Source: JBOFIQ01 sp051654905 (GTDB taxonomy: Bacteria > Actinomycetota > Actinomycetes > Propionibacteriales > Propionibacteriaceae). From it: 64,000 bases of DNA. Under the pieces are notes generated by a model. That model ran no database searches and was not told the DNA's origin. It saw nothing but the letters and a program-made list of their open reading frames with translations. The first letter of the stretch is position 1; each line of letters opens with the position of its first letter. Location: assembly GCA_051654905.1 (NCBI GenBank), contig JBOFYY010000144.1:86846-150845 (forward strand). Reading direction: 5' to 3'. Below are positions 1 through 8,717 of this stretch, piece by piece. Made by a program: the position numbers and the translations under genes.

Positions 1-1
1 A

Positions 2-1429
2 ACCCATGAGGAAATGTTCACGCTCATGGTGAAGGATCTTTATTCTTCCTACAAGGATCTACCGCTTTCGCTGTATCAGATTCAAACTAAATATCGCGAC
101 GAAGCACGTCCGCGAGCAGGTTTGCTGCGAGGTCGGGAATTCGTTATGAAAGATTCTTACTCTTTCGATATCGATGAGGCTGGATTAGAAGAGAGCTACC
201 AGAAACATCGTCAAGCCTATATTCGCGTCTTTGATCGATTGGGTTTGGAATATGTCATCGTTAAGGCTACTTCTGGGGCGATGGGTGGCTCGGCTTCGGA
301 AGAGTTCTTGGGAGTATTAACCAATGGTGAGGATACGTTCGTACGTTCTCCGGGCGGCTATGCGGCCAACGTTGAGGCGGTAACAGTTCTTGCCCCTGAT
401 CCTGTCGATGCAACTAATACGCCAGCTTTCCGAGAGGAAGCCACTCCGCAGGCAGGTTCTATCGACGATCTGGTTGCTTTTGCACAAGCTAATTTCCCAC
501 GAGGAGACCGGGATTGGGCGGCATCAGATACTTTGAAGAACGTCATCTTCATGGTGACTCATCCAGATGGTTCCCAAGAGGCTCTTGCAATTGGTTTGCC
601 AGGAGACCGTGAGGTAGACGAGAAACGTTTGGAAGCAGCGCTATCTCCAGCTGAAGCCCGCCCATTTACCGATGCTGATTTTGAGAATTTCCCGACCTTA
701 GTAAAGGGATTTATTGGACCGCGATCGCTAGGTGAGAAGTCAGCTTCGCAGGTGAAGTATCTGGTTGATCCTCGGGTTGTTTCCGGTACTGCATGGATAA
801 CAGGTGCCGATAAAGCAGATATGCATGTGGTTGATCTAGTGATGGGACGCGATTTCACTCCCGACGGCACAATCGACGTCGCTAATGTGCGAGAAGGCGA
901 CCTAGCTCCAGATGGTTCAGGTCCGCTGCAATTAGCTCGAGGCGTAGAGCTAGGACATATTTTCCAGCTAGGGCGGAAATATGCTCAAGCTCTGGGACTG
1001 AAAGTTCTTGATCCTAACGGAAAATTGACGACGGTCACGATGGGTTCTTACGGTATCGGCGTATCACGCGCGGTGGCTGCTGTTGCTGAAATGACTTGCG
1101 ATGATAAAGGTCTAGCTTGGCCGCGGGCAGTAGCTCCGTTCGACGTCATGATTGTTCCTACCGGCAAGGATCAAGCAATCTTTGATAAGGCAGAAGAGAT
1201 CGCTGCTACTTTGGCCGAATCGGGAGTAGAAGTACTAGTCGATGATCGTAAGGCTTCGCCGGGAGTGAAATTTGCAGACTCAGAGATCCTAGGTGTTCCT
1301 ACCGTTGTGGTGGTGGGTCGAGGTTTAGCTGATGGCATGGTAGAGCTTCGAGATCGTGCTAGCGGCAGCAAAGCAGAGGTTGCTGTTGCTGAGATCTGTG
1401 CTCAGTTGCTATCGGTAGTTAAGGCCTAG
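2..1429 (+). CDS. proS: Prolyl-tRNA synthetase, bacterial type, 5' end cut by window edge
   Basis: Charges tRNA-Pro with proline in the cytoplasm. The frame is open from the first bases (Thr-His-Glu-Glu before the first visible ATG at 14), so the true start lies outside the window. Class II motif 2 is clear 27-52 residues after that ATG (RDEARPRAGLLRGREF, then KDSYSFD). A roughly 160-residue insert with editing-domain character (about residues 115-275) separates motifs 2 and 3, as in bacterial-type ProRS. Motif 3 (GSYGIGVSR) is near residue 342 and an anticodon-binding domain forms the last 100 residues. The next gene starts 3 bases after the stop, so the two are probably co-transcribed. Identification is secure; only the N-terminal catalytic part is missing. 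Confidence 0.97.
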   Translation, partial: THEEMFTLMVKDLYSSYKDLPLSLYQIQTKYRDEARPRAGLLRGREFVMKDSYSFDIDEAGLEESYQKHRQAYIRVFDRLGLEYVIVKATSGAMGGSASEEFLGVLTNGEDTFVRSPGGYAANVEAVTVLAPDPVDATNTPAFREEATPQAGSIDDLVAFAQANFPRGDRDWAASDTLKNVIFMVTHPDGSQEALAIGLPGDREVDEKRLEAALSPAEARPFTDADFENFPTLVKGFIGPRSLGEKSASQVKYLVDPRVVSGTAWITGADKADMHVVDLVMGRDFTPDGTIDVANVREGDLAPDGSGPLQLARGVELGHIFQLGRKYAQALGLKVLDPNGKLTTVTMGSYGIGVSRAVAAVAEMTCDDKGLAWPRAVAPFDVMIVPTGKDQAIFDKAEEIAATLAESGVEVLVDDRKASPGVKFADSEILGVPTVVVVGRGLADGMVELRDRASGSKAEVAVAEICAQLLSVVKA

Positions 1430-1432
1430 CTG

Positions 1433-2218
1433 ATGCCAGTCGACGTCGGAGTTCTTGCCTGTCTAATAGGTGCAGCATTTACTGCCGGATGGGTGGACGC
1501 CGTCGTCGGTGGCGGGGGTTTGATACAGCTTCCCTCGTTGCTACTGGGATTACCGGCAACGACATCAGTTGCTACGGTTTCGGGAACCAATAAAGTATCG
1601 AGTATTTTTGGCACTGCGACAGCAGCAGCTACCTACGCTAAAAGAGTTAAGTTTCATCGACCTAGCGTGATTGCTTTGGTGCTATCGGCGGCTGCCAGTT
1701 CGGCGTTGGGTGCTTACTTAATCCGGTTCCTATCGCGGGAGTCTTTTACCCCAATTGTATTGGTGGTGCTACTAGCAGTGGGCGGATATACGCTACGTCG
1801 TCCAGCGATGGGATTAGAAAGTAAACCTGCGCTCACTGGTCATATGCAGTGGGTTGCGACAGCAATTATCGGTGCAGTTGTTGGTCTCTACGATGGTCTT
1901 ATCGGTCCAGGGACTGGCACGTTTTTTATCATTTCTTTTGTAGCAGTGAGTGGCTTTGCTTTTGTTGAAGCTAGTGCTTATGCCAAACTCGCTAATGCTG
2001 CTACCAATCTTGCAGCTATTGGAGTATTAGCCTCAGCAAATCATGTGCTTTGGGTAATAGCGCTACCTATGGCGGCTGCGAATCTGACTGGTGGTTGGAT
2101 AGGTGCCCGCCTTGCGTTGCGATATGGGAATGGTTTTGTACGTAAGGTATTTCTTGTCGTGATTGGTGCCTTAGTAATCAAACTAGGAGCCGATACAGTT
2201 GCCTTGATTCTGCCTTAG
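1433..2218 (+). CDS. TauE/SafE-family membrane permease (sulfite/sulfonate exporter-like)
   Basis: A 261-residue, very hydrophobic polytopic membrane protein with about eight predicted helices. The N-terminal GWVDAVVGGGG stretch and a second glycine-rich GLYDGLIGPGTG stretch near residue 150 are the paired signature of the TauE/SafE (DUF81) family, whose members move sulfite, sulfoacetate or related anions. The substrate cannot be read from sequence. It starts 3 bases after proS and is probably translated from the same transcript. No sulfur-metabolism gene is nearby, so no pathway is assigned. The family call is firm and the function is open. Confidence 0.85.
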   Translation: MPVDVGVLACLIGAAFTAGWVDAVVGGGGLIQLPSLLLGLPATTSVATVSGTNKVSSIFGTATAAATYAKRVKFHRPSVIALVLSAAASSALGAYLIRFLSRESFTPIVLVVLLAVGGYTLRRPAMGLESKPALTGHMQWVATAIIGAVVGLYDGLIGPGTGTFFIISFVAVSGFAFVEASAYAKLANAATNLAAIGVLASANHVLWVIALPMAAANLTGGWIGARLALRYGNGFVRKVFLVVIGALVIKLGADTVALILP

Positions 2219-2268
2219 AAATTGGTGACAGAATCTAAATGCATTACTAAGATGATGCAATAACAAGC

Positions 2269-2274
2269 TAGTCT
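2269..2274 (+). promoter_or_regulatory. Putative -10 hexamer for rimP-nusA
   Basis: TAGTCT lies 48 bases before the rimP ATG; a weak TTACTA sits 19 bases upstream. The TAGnnT form recurs at many gene starts in this window. Confidence 0.3.
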
Positions 2275-2322
2275 TATTTATTCACCCTAAAACTGAACCC
2301 GACAACAGGAGATGAGGCGTCT

Positions 2323-2850
2323 ATGAAGTCCGAACGCATTGCCGACGTCGTCGGCCCAGTCCTTACTGAACGTGGACTGGAGCTAGATGACATCGAGATT
2401 GTGCCTGCTGGCAAGCGCAGTATTGTGCGGATCATCGTCGATGGTGATGGCCCACAAGGTCGCGGTCCGCTCCTTGACGATATTGCTTCGGCAACTCGTG
2501 CTATTTCAGTAGCTCTTGATGAGAGCGACGCCACTGGTCAAGCTCCTTACACCCTCGAAGTGACATCGCGAGGTATTTCTCGCCCATTCACCAAGCCGCA
2601 GCATTGGCGTCGCAATATCGGTCGTCTAGTTAAGGTTCGAGTTGCGGACGAAACCGTAGTGGGACGAATCCTTGCTGCTGACGAAACTGGCGCCACGATT
2701 GATATTGAGGGTACGCATCGTCGTATCGAATATCTCGATGCTAAGAAGCCGGTAGTGCAGGTGGAACTTAATCGTCCGGTTGATCCGGATCTAGATGATG
2801 TTTCTGACATTGACGACGATGCTGACAGCATCGATGACGAGGAGGAGTGA
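2323..2850 (+). CDS. rimP: Ribosome maturation factor RimP
   Basis: Cytoplasmic factor needed for late assembly of the 30S subunit. The 175-residue length and the N-terminal alpha/beta domain (LELDDIEIVPAGKRSIVRI near residues 18-40, VTSRGISRPF near 84) match the family. The last 25 residues form a very acidic tail rich in Asp and Glu, common in actinobacterial RimP. The start ATG follows a good ribosome-binding site (AGGAG, about 10 bases upstream). The gene leads the conserved rimP-nusA unit. The nusA ribosome-binding site GAGGAG is embedded in the last codons of rimP, which suggests translational coupling. Confidence 0.95.
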   Translation: MKSERIADVVGPVLTERGLELDDIEIVPAGKRSIVRIIVDGDGPQGRGPLLDDIASATRAISVALDESDATGQAPYTLEVTSRGISRPFTKPQHWRRNIGRLVKVRVADETVVGRILAADETGATIDIEGTHRRIEYLDAKKPVVQVELNRPVDPDLDDVSDIDDDADSIDDEEE

Positions 2851-2851
2851 C

Positions 2852-3823
2852 ATGGATATCGATATGGCTGCGCTACGCATGATTGAGCGCGATAAAGAAA
2901 TCCCTATGGATGTTCTTGTTAAAGCAATTGAAGATGCCATGCTCAACGCCTACGACAAGACAGAAGACCCCAAGCGTGGCGCCAAGGTTGAGGTAGACCG
3001 CAAATCGGGCAAAGTAGTTGTGATGGTTCCCGAGCTTGATGAAGATGGCAAGATCGTTGCTTGGTTTGATAACACTCCAGCAGACTTCGGTCGCGTTGCT
3101 GCTTCAACTGCGCGTCAGGTTATTTTTCAGCGCTTACGAGATGCTGAAGATGAACGAAAGTTCGGTCATTTTTCGGCTAAAGAAGGCGATATTGTCTTAG
3201 GTACCGTTCAGCAAGGACGTGACTCGCGTACGGTCCTAGTTGATCTTGGTGATATCGAAGCAATCATGCCGCTAGCAGAGCAAGCTCCAGGTGAGCAGTA
3301 CACCCACGGGAAGCGGATGCGGGTTTATGTGGTTGCGGTACGTCGTGAGGCACGTGGCCCGCAAGTTGTGGTTTCGCGTACGCATCCGCAACTGGTAAGC
3401 AAGCTTTTCGCTCTTGAAGTTCCAGAAATTGAGCAAGGGATTGTTGAAATTAAAGCGCTCGCTCGTGAAGCTGGTCATCGTACCAAGATGGCAGTAATTT
3501 CCACCCAAGCTGATGTGAATGCTAAAGGAGCATGTATCGGCCCGATGGGGCAACGAGTGCGTGCTGTTATGAATGAACTTTCTGGGGAAAAGATCGACAT
3601 TGTTGATTGGTCAGAAGATCCAGTTGCTTTCGTAGGGGCAGCACTGTCACCGTCGCGAGTTTCTTCGGTGACAGTAACTGATGCAGCCGCAAAAGCAGCT
3701 CGAGTGATTGTTCCGGACTACCAGCTATCACTAGCTATCGGTCGCGAAGGGCAGAATGCTCGGTTAGCGGCTCGATTGACTGGTTGGCGTATTGATATTC
3801 GCCCAGATACGCAGGCTGACTAA
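2852..3823 (+). CDS. nusA: Transcription termination/antitermination factor NusA
   Basis: RNA polymerase-associated factor controlling pausing, termination and rRNA antitermination. The start is placed at the ATG at 2852 (MDIDMAALRMIERDKEIP), one base after the rimP stop, because GAGGAG lies just upstream. An earlier in-frame ATG at 2795 would overlap rimP and adds only low-quality sequence. The 323-residue product has an N-terminal polymerase-binding domain, an S1 domain (about 105-180) and two KH domains; GPMGQR near 230 and IGREGQ near 295 are the two KH GxxG loops. It lacks the acidic C-terminal repeats of E. coli NusA, as is usual in actinobacteria. Confidence 0.96.
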   Translation: MDIDMAALRMIERDKEIPMDVLVKAIEDAMLNAYDKTEDPKRGAKVEVDRKSGKVVVMVPELDEDGKIVAWFDNTPADFGRVAASTARQVIFQRLRDAEDERKFGHFSAKEGDIVLGTVQQGRDSRTVLVDLGDIEAIMPLAEQAPGEQYTHGKRMRVYVVAVRREARGPQVVVSRTHPQLVSKLFALEVPEIEQGIVEIKALAREAGHRTKMAVISTQADVNAKGACIGPMGQRVRAVMNELSGEKIDIVDWSEDPVAFVGAALSPSRVSSVTVTDAAAKAARVIVPDYQLSLAIGREGQNARLAARLTGWRIDIRPDTQAD

Positions 3824-3837
3824 AACATAGTTTTGAG

Positions 3838-3885
3838 CTGGCTGTCAGCGGCAAGTTTTAGCTGCTGTCAGCCAGATCAATTTTT
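3838..3885. terminator. Terminator between convergent nusA and ylxR
   Basis: A 15-base-pair stem (arms 3838-3852 and 3861-3875, one mismatch, one G-T pair, 8-base loop) is followed on the + strand by ATCAATTTTT. It ends the rimP-nusA unit. On the - strand the stem lies just past the ylxR stop and could also serve it. Confidence 0.75.
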
Positions 3886-4156
3886 AGTTAGTAGTTACGT
3901 CAAAAAAGTCTGGTGCTTTAGCTAAAGCGCTACAGTCAACGTCGGTTCGTAGTGCTCGTTGAATGGCGCGACGTTTGAGTGCTGTTGTTAGACAATCTGG
4001 TCCGGAATGAAGATGTGCTCCTCTGCCAGGTAATTTTTTAGCCTGATCGACGGTAGCAATTCCTGCTACTGAAACAATGCGTACCAGCGATGATGACAGC
4101 TCTCGTGTACGGCAGGCGACACAGGTACGAATAGGCTCACTCACGGTAGCTATCAT
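3884..4156 (-). CDS. ylxR: YlxR family (DUF448) RNA-binding/regulatory protein, inverted
   Basis: A 90-residue basic protein with the YlxR hallmarks: an N-terminal RTCVACR (residues 9-15) and a central PGRGAHLH (44-51), followed by Cys and an Arg-rich helix. The family is small and nucleic-acid-associated; in bacteria it normally lies between nusA and infB in the same direction. Here it sits in that slot but on the opposite strand, with nusA convergent and infB divergent, so it cannot be part of a nusA-infB transcript. The start is uncertain: ATG at 4156 or GTG four codons later, with no clear ribosome-binding site for either. The family call is strong. Confidence 0.88.
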   Translation of the reverse strand: MIATVSEPIRTCVACRTRELSSSLVRIVSVAGIATVDQAKKLPGRGAHLHSGPDCLTTALKRRAIQRALRTDVDCSALAKAPDFFDVTTN

Positions 4157-4221
4157 CGCAGATATATCTCACTATTAGGCATCGTCGCGCGTTCACTTGG
4201 GCAAAGCAGGCATTAGCGCGG

Positions 4222-4227
4222 TAGTAT
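4222..4227 (+). promoter_or_regulatory. Putative -10 hexamer for infB
   Basis: TAGTAT in the ylxR-infB divergent gap, with a weak TTGGGC 19 bases upstream. Because ylxR is inverted, infB needs its own promoter in this 211-base gap. A leader of about 135 nt would result. Confidence 0.3.
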
Positions 4228-4367
4228 GTTAAGTGCGCGCCGTCCTACTGTGGGTCGGCACCAACCAGAAAGTGGGCAGAACGCTCATGACCACTCGATG
4301 AGTAATTCGCAATGAGCAACAACATCTAACTGGTTCGCGCACGAGCGCGGACCGAACTAGGAGAGTA

Positions 4368-7271
4368 GTGGCCAAGGTCCGCGTCTACGAGCTCGCACGT
4401 GAGCTCGGATACGAAAGTAAGGAAGTCCTCGCGACCCTCAAGGATATGGGCGAGTTTGTCGCCTCAGCATCCTCGACGATCGAGGCGCCGGTTGCTCGCA
4501 AGCTCCGCGACAAGTTCGCAGCTTCTAGCACCCCCAAGAATGATAAAGAGAAGCCTAAAGCTTCCCCCAAGCCTGCTCCGGCTGCTAAGAGTGCCCCGGT
4601 CACTTCGACCGAAAAACCTGCAGCTCCGAAGCCGGCTCCAGCGCGTCCGGCAGCTCCAAAGCCTGTCGCTAAGGAGATCCCATCTCCTAGCTTCAGTGCA
4701 GGTTCTGATGCTGCTAAGACAACTGAAACTAATAAACCTGAGGTAGCTAAACCAGCTACTTCTTCAGCGCCACGTCCAAGTGTGCCTATGCCCGGACCTC
4801 GTCCGAGCGCTTCAGCTCCTCGACCAGGCGCTCCAGCTCCTCGACCAGGAGCTTCAGCACAGCGACCTACTAAATCAGGAGTACGTCCAGGTTCAACTGG
4901 AGGTTTGCCCGGACCTCGTCCTCGCAATGGTCAGTCGCGACCAGGAAATAATCCTTTCGCTGCATCGCAAGGAATGGGTGCCCCGCGTCGTCCGCAACAG
5001 GGCGGCAATGGCGGTGCGCCACGCTCTGGTGGACAGCAAGGTGGCAATGGCGGTGCGCCACGCTCTGGTGGACGTTCTGCAGGATCGTCAGCCGGTAATG
5101 GTGAGCAGCGCATGCCACGTCCCGGTGGTTTGTCGGGAATGCCACGTCCTAACCCTGCCATGATGCCTAAGACGGCAAGCGCTGCCCTTACCGGTGGCGC
5201 AGGTCGTCCTGGCGGTGGCGGTCGTGGTGGACGTGGTGGCAGTCGCCCCGGTGGCGGTAGTCGTCCCGGTGGTGCACCAGGTGGCGCTACAACAGGTCCA
5301 GTTGGTGGCGGTCGTGGCGGTCGTGGCGGTCGTGGCGGCTCGGGCACCCAGGGTGCTTTTGGTCGTAGCGGTCCTGGTGGTCGTCGCGGACGTAAGAGTA
5401 AGAAGCAGCGTCGTCAAGAATTTGACCAGATGGAGGCCCCCACCGTTGGCGGTGTGCGCATCCGTCAGGGTGAAGGACAGACAGTTCGACTCCGTCGTGG
5501 CGCTTCATTGACTGATCTTGGTGAAAAGATTGGTTTGGATGCAGCACAGTTGGTACAGGTGCTGTTTGGTCTTGGTGAAATGGTTACCGCGACTCAGTCA
5601 GTTCCTGACGAAACGCTGGAAATCCTTGGCACCGAGCTTAATTACGACATCAAGGTAGTATCCCCAGAAGATGAGGATCGTGAGCTTCTAGAGTCCTTCA
5701 ACCTCGAATTCGGGGAAGATGAAGGCGATGAAGATGATTTGATGGCACGTCCGCCGGTAGTAACAGTCATGGGCCACGTCGATCATGGTAAGACGAAGTT
5801 GCTTGATGCACTTCGTAAATCCAATGTGGTCGCGAAAGAAGCCGGTGGTATTACTCAGGCAATTGGTGCCTACCAGGTAGCTACCAATGTTGACGGTAAC
5901 GACCGGGCGATCACCTTCATTGATACACCAGGTCACGAAGCCTTTACCGCGATGCGTGCTCGAGGCGCTAAGTCAACTGACATTGCAGTGCTAGTGGTTG
6001 CAGCTGATGATGGTGTGATGCCTCAGACTATCGAGGCTCTTAACCATGCTCAGGCAGCAGAGGTTCCGATCGTGGTGGCAGTCAACAAGGTTGATAAGCC
6101 TACGGCGGATCCGACGAAGGTTCGTGGACAGCTAACCGAATATGGTCTAGTTCCAGAAGAGTACGGCGGCGAAACAATGTTCGTCGATGTCTCTGCTGTT
6201 TCTGGCGAAGGTTTAGACAAGCTCCTAGAAGCTATCGTGCTAACCGCAGATGCTGCTTTGGATCTGCGCGCTAACCCAGATATGCCAGCTCAGGGTGTTG
6301 CCATTGAGGCGCATCTTGATAAGGGTCGTGGTCCAGTAGCAACTGTCCTTATCCATCGCGGTACTTTGCGCTTGGGTGATTCGATTGTTTCTGGTCCTGC
6401 TTATGGACGTGTTCGTGCTTTGATCAATGATCGTGGCGAGAATATCTCCGAAGCGCCGCCGTCGATGCCAGTACAGGTACTGGGTCTTACTGCGGTTCCG
6501 GGTGCTGGCGATAATTTGCTGGTAGTAGAAGATGACCGCATGGCTCGTCAGATTGCTGACAAGCGTGAGGCTCGAATGCGTGCAGCTCAGCAGGCTAAGA
6601 CCGGTCGCCGTAAGACTCTCGATCAGCTCTTCGAGCAGATGGAGAAGGGCGAGAAGCAGGAACTCTTGCTTATTCTCAAGGGTGATTCTGCTGGTTCTGT
6701 GGAAGCTCTCGAAGATGCCTTGTCCAAGATTCAGGTTGCTGACGATGAAGTTACGCTTCGCGTCATTGACCGTGGTGTGGGCGCTATTACGCTCAATAAC
6801 ATCAACTTGGCGAAGGCTTCTGATGCGGTAATCCTCGGATTCAACGTTCGGGCAGAGGGGCAAAATGCTCAGCTCGCGGATCGCGAAAATGTCGATATCC
6901 GTTACTACTCGATCATCTACCAGGCAATCGACGATATTGAGGCTGCCCTCAAGGGTATGCTAAAGCCGATCTACGAAGAAGTTCAGCTGGGCACCGCGGA
7001 AATCCGCGAGGTCTTCAAGAGCTCCAAGATCGGTACCATCGCTGGTTGTATGGTGCAGTCGGGAACGATCAAACGTCACAGCAAGGCTCGTCTGGTCCGC
7101 GACGGTATCGTCGTTGTCGAGACCGAGATCAACACGTTGCGTCGTGAAAAGGACGACGTCACTGAGGTACGTGAAGGATATGAGTGTGGTCTAACGCTCA
7201 CTAACTACACAGATATCAAGGTGGGCGACGTGATTGAGACGCATACATTGGTCGAAAAGGCTCGTAGCTGA
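4368..7271 (+). CDS. infB: Translation initiation factor IF-2
   Basis: GTPase that brings initiator tRNA to the 30S subunit and promotes subunit joining. It starts at GTG with AGGAGA 4-9 bases upstream. The 967-residue product has an N-terminal IF2 domain (residues 1-50), then a long low-complexity Lys/Pro/Ala then Gly/Arg/Pro-rich linker (about 55-345), a second IF2-N domain (about 360-430) and the G domain. GHVDHGKT (near 468), DTPGHEAF (near 518) and NKVDK (near 573) are the G1, G3 and G4 motifs. C-terminal domains II to IV are complete. A 39-base tandem repeat lies in the linker. It heads infB-rbfA-truB-ribF. Confidence 0.97.
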   Translation: MAKVRVYELARELGYESKEVLATLKDMGEFVASASSTIEAPVARKLRDKFAASSTPKNDKEKPKASPKPAPAAKSAPVTSTEKPAAPKPAPARPAAPKPVAKEIPSPSFSAGSDAAKTTETNKPEVAKPATSSAPRPSVPMPGPRPSASAPRPGAPAPRPGASAQRPTKSGVRPGSTGGLPGPRPRNGQSRPGNNPFAASQGMGAPRRPQQGGNGGAPRSGGQQGGNGGAPRSGGRSAGSSAGNGEQRMPRPGGLSGMPRPNPAMMPKTASAALTGGAGRPGGGGRGGRGGSRPGGGSRPGGAPGGATTGPVGGGRGGRGGRGGSGTQGAFGRSGPGGRRGRKSKKQRRQEFDQMEAPTVGGVRIRQGEGQTVRLRRGASLTDLGEKIGLDAAQLVQVLFGLGEMVTATQSVPDETLEILGTELNYDIKVVSPEDEDRELLESFNLEFGEDEGDEDDLMARPPVVTVMGHVDHGKTKLLDALRKSNVVAKEAGGITQAIGAYQVATNVDGNDRAITFIDTPGHEAFTAMRARGAKSTDIAVLVVAADDGVMPQTIEALNHAQAAEVPIVVAVNKVDKPTADPTKVRGQLTEYGLVPEEYGGETMFVDVSAVSGEGLDKLLEAIVLTADAALDLRANPDMPAQGVAIEAHLDKGRGPVATVLIHRGTLRLGDSIVSGPAYGRVRALINDRGENISEAPPSMPVQVLGLTAVPGAGDNLLVVEDDRMARQIADKREARMRAAQQAKTGRRKTLDQLFEQMEKGEKQELLLILKGDSAGSVEALEDALSKIQVADDEVTLRVIDRGVGAITLNNINLAKASDAVILGFNVRAEGQNAQLADRENVDIRYYSIIYQAIDDIEAALKGMLKPIYEEVQLGTAEIREVFKSSKIGTIAGCMVQSGTIKRHSKARLVRDGIVVVETEINTLRREKDDVTEVREGYECGLTLTNYTDIKVGDVIETHTLVEKARS
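5001..5072 (+). repeat. 39-bp tandem repeat inside infB linker
   Basis: Two nearly identical units encode GGNGGAPRSGGQQ then GGNGGAPRSGG; the second unit begins at 5040. The repeat is in frame, so copy-number change would alter linker length without breaking IF-2. Confidence 0.85.
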
Positions 7272-7280
7272 TTTTCTAGC

Positions 7281-7325
7281 GACACGCCCGTCCCTGGTCC
7301 GGTATGGTCGAGGGACGGGCGTGTC
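7281..7325 (+). terminator. Perfect 15-bp hairpin between infB and rbfA, no T tract
   Basis: Arms 7281-7295 and 7311-7325 are exact inverse complements around a 15-base loop. No T run follows, so this is either a Rho-type or actinobacterial U-less terminator or a processing/attenuation element ahead of rbfA, whose ribosome-binding site starts 10 bases later. Confidence 0.6.
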
Positions 7326-7347
7326 CGTGTCATGAAAGGTGGTTATC

Positions 7348-7800
7348 GTGGGCAATCCGCGTAATCTCAAACTTGCTGACCAAATCAAGGTCATTGTTGC
7401 TCAGTTGCTAGAACGTCGTGTGAAGGATCCCCGATTGGGATTTGTCACTATCACCGATGTGCGGTTAACCGGCGATGGGCGTGAATGCACGCTCTTTTAT
7501 ACAGTTTTTGGATCAGCTGAAGAAGCTGCTTCCACAGCTGCGGCCTTGACCTCAGCTACTGGAATGTTGCGGACTCAAGTTGGTAAGCAGTTGGGGCTAA
7601 AGTTCACCCCAACACTGGCTTTCATCGCTGATGCGATGCCAGAAAGTGCGGCTGCAATGGAGGATGTATTGCGTCGCGCTAAAGAATCTGACGAAGCTGT
7701 TGCGGCAGTATCTGCAGGTAAAACTTATGCTGGAGATGCTGATCCGTATCGTCGTTCAGAAGATCTTGAAGACGATATCGATGATGAGGATCAGGTGTGA
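7348..7800 (+). CDS. rbfA: 30S ribosome-binding factor RbfA
   Basis: Cold-shock-associated factor that matures the 5' end of 16S rRNA on the 30S subunit. The start is taken as GTG 7348 (MGNPRNLKLADQIKVIV) because AAAGGTGG sits 5 bases before it; an in-frame GTG at 7339 overlaps that site. The 150-residue protein has the KH-like core (VKDPRLGFVTITDVRL near residue 25; TPTLAFIAD near 90) and an acidic C-terminal tail. The stop overlaps the truB start by four bases, so the two are coupled. Confidence 0.95.
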   Translation: MGNPRNLKLADQIKVIVAQLLERRVKDPRLGFVTITDVRLTGDGRECTLFYTVFGSAEEAASTAAALTSATGMLRTQVGKQLGLKFTPTLAFIADAMPESAAAMEDVLRRAKESDEAVAAVSAGKTYAGDADPYRRSEDLEDDIDDEDQV

Positions 7801-8672
7801 CCGCCAGATCAGGTCTGATTATTGTCGATAAGCCGGCCGGCTGGACCTCTCATCAGGTTGTTGGCCGGCTACGTCGGCTCTTGGGTACCCGTAAAGTTGG
7901 GCACGCTGGCACTCTTGATCCCATGGCAACGGGGTTATTGGTAGTAGGCGTGAATCGAGCAACGCGACTGCTGGGGCATTTAGCGCTTCACGATAAGCGT
8001 TATATTGCAACGATTCGGTTGGGTGCTGATACCGTAACTGACGATGCCGAGGGCGAAGTCCTCACGGTTGTTGATGCTTCGCATTTGAGCGATGAGGCGA
8101 TTATCGCTGCAACTAAAAAGTATCTGGGCGATATTGTGCAAGTTCCTAGCTCAGTGTCAGCTATCAAAGTAAATGGCGAGCGTTCTTATGCGCGGGTACG
8201 AGCTGGCGAGAGCGTTGAGTTGAAAGCGCGCCCAGTCACTATTTCTCGTTATGACGTAGTTGAGATTCGTCGTGAAGATAATCTTGTTGATGTTGATATT
8301 GACGTAGAAGCAACTAGCGGAACTTATATTCGAGCCTTGGCGCGAGATTTAGGACGTGATCTGAAAGTCGGCGGACATCTGACTATGTTGCGACGTCTTA
8401 GGGTTGGTCCATTCTTGTTAGATCATTGTGGGGTTGCTGATCTAACTGTCGAAGATGCTGAAGTAAAGATTACTAAGATGGGGGAAGCTGCTGAGTTATG
8501 TTTCCCGACAGTCACAGTGCCAGCTGAGTTACTTTGGCGGATTACGGTAGGACAAACTGTGCCGCTAGCTATCTCTAGCGATCCGACGGCATTGTTGAAC
8601 GATGCTGGCGAATTATTGGCGTTATATCGTCCAGATGGGGAATATGCACGCCCTATCGCGGTATTGGCATAG
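7797..8672 (+). CDS. truB: tRNA pseudouridine(55) synthase TruB
   Basis: Isomerises U55 in the T-loop of tRNAs. The start is GTG in a GTGA overlap with the rbfA stop. The N-terminal DKPAGWTSHQVV and GHAGTLDPMATGLL (residues about 35-48, catalytic Asp in GTLDP) are diagnostic, and SGTYIRALARDLG near 175 is the second conserved block. At 291 residues it has the normal bacterial length with a C-terminal PUA-like region. It is the usual partner of rbfA and ribF. Confidence 0.96.
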   Translation: MTARSGLIIVDKPAGWTSHQVVGRLRRLLGTRKVGHAGTLDPMATGLLVVGVNRATRLLGHLALHDKRYIATIRLGADTVTDDAEGEVLTVVDASHLSDEAIIAATKKYLGDIVQVPSSVSAIKVNGERSYARVRAGESVELKARPVTISRYDVVEIRREDNLVDVDIDVEATSGTYIRALARDLGRDLKVGGHLTMLRRLRVGPFLLDHCGVADLTVEDAEVKITKMGEAAELCFPTVTVPAELLWRITVGQTVPLAISSDPTALLNDAGELLALYRPDGEYARPIAVLA

Positions 8673-8717
8673 TTTGCGACTACGATAGCTGAGCAGGGAC
8701 TGGAGAGGATGACAAGC

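Noticed and set aside
4385..4927. Long minus-strand ORFs antisense to infB (also 4931-5347)
   Set aside because: They mirror the Gly/Arg/Pro-rich linker codons of infB and have low-complexity products; shadow frames.
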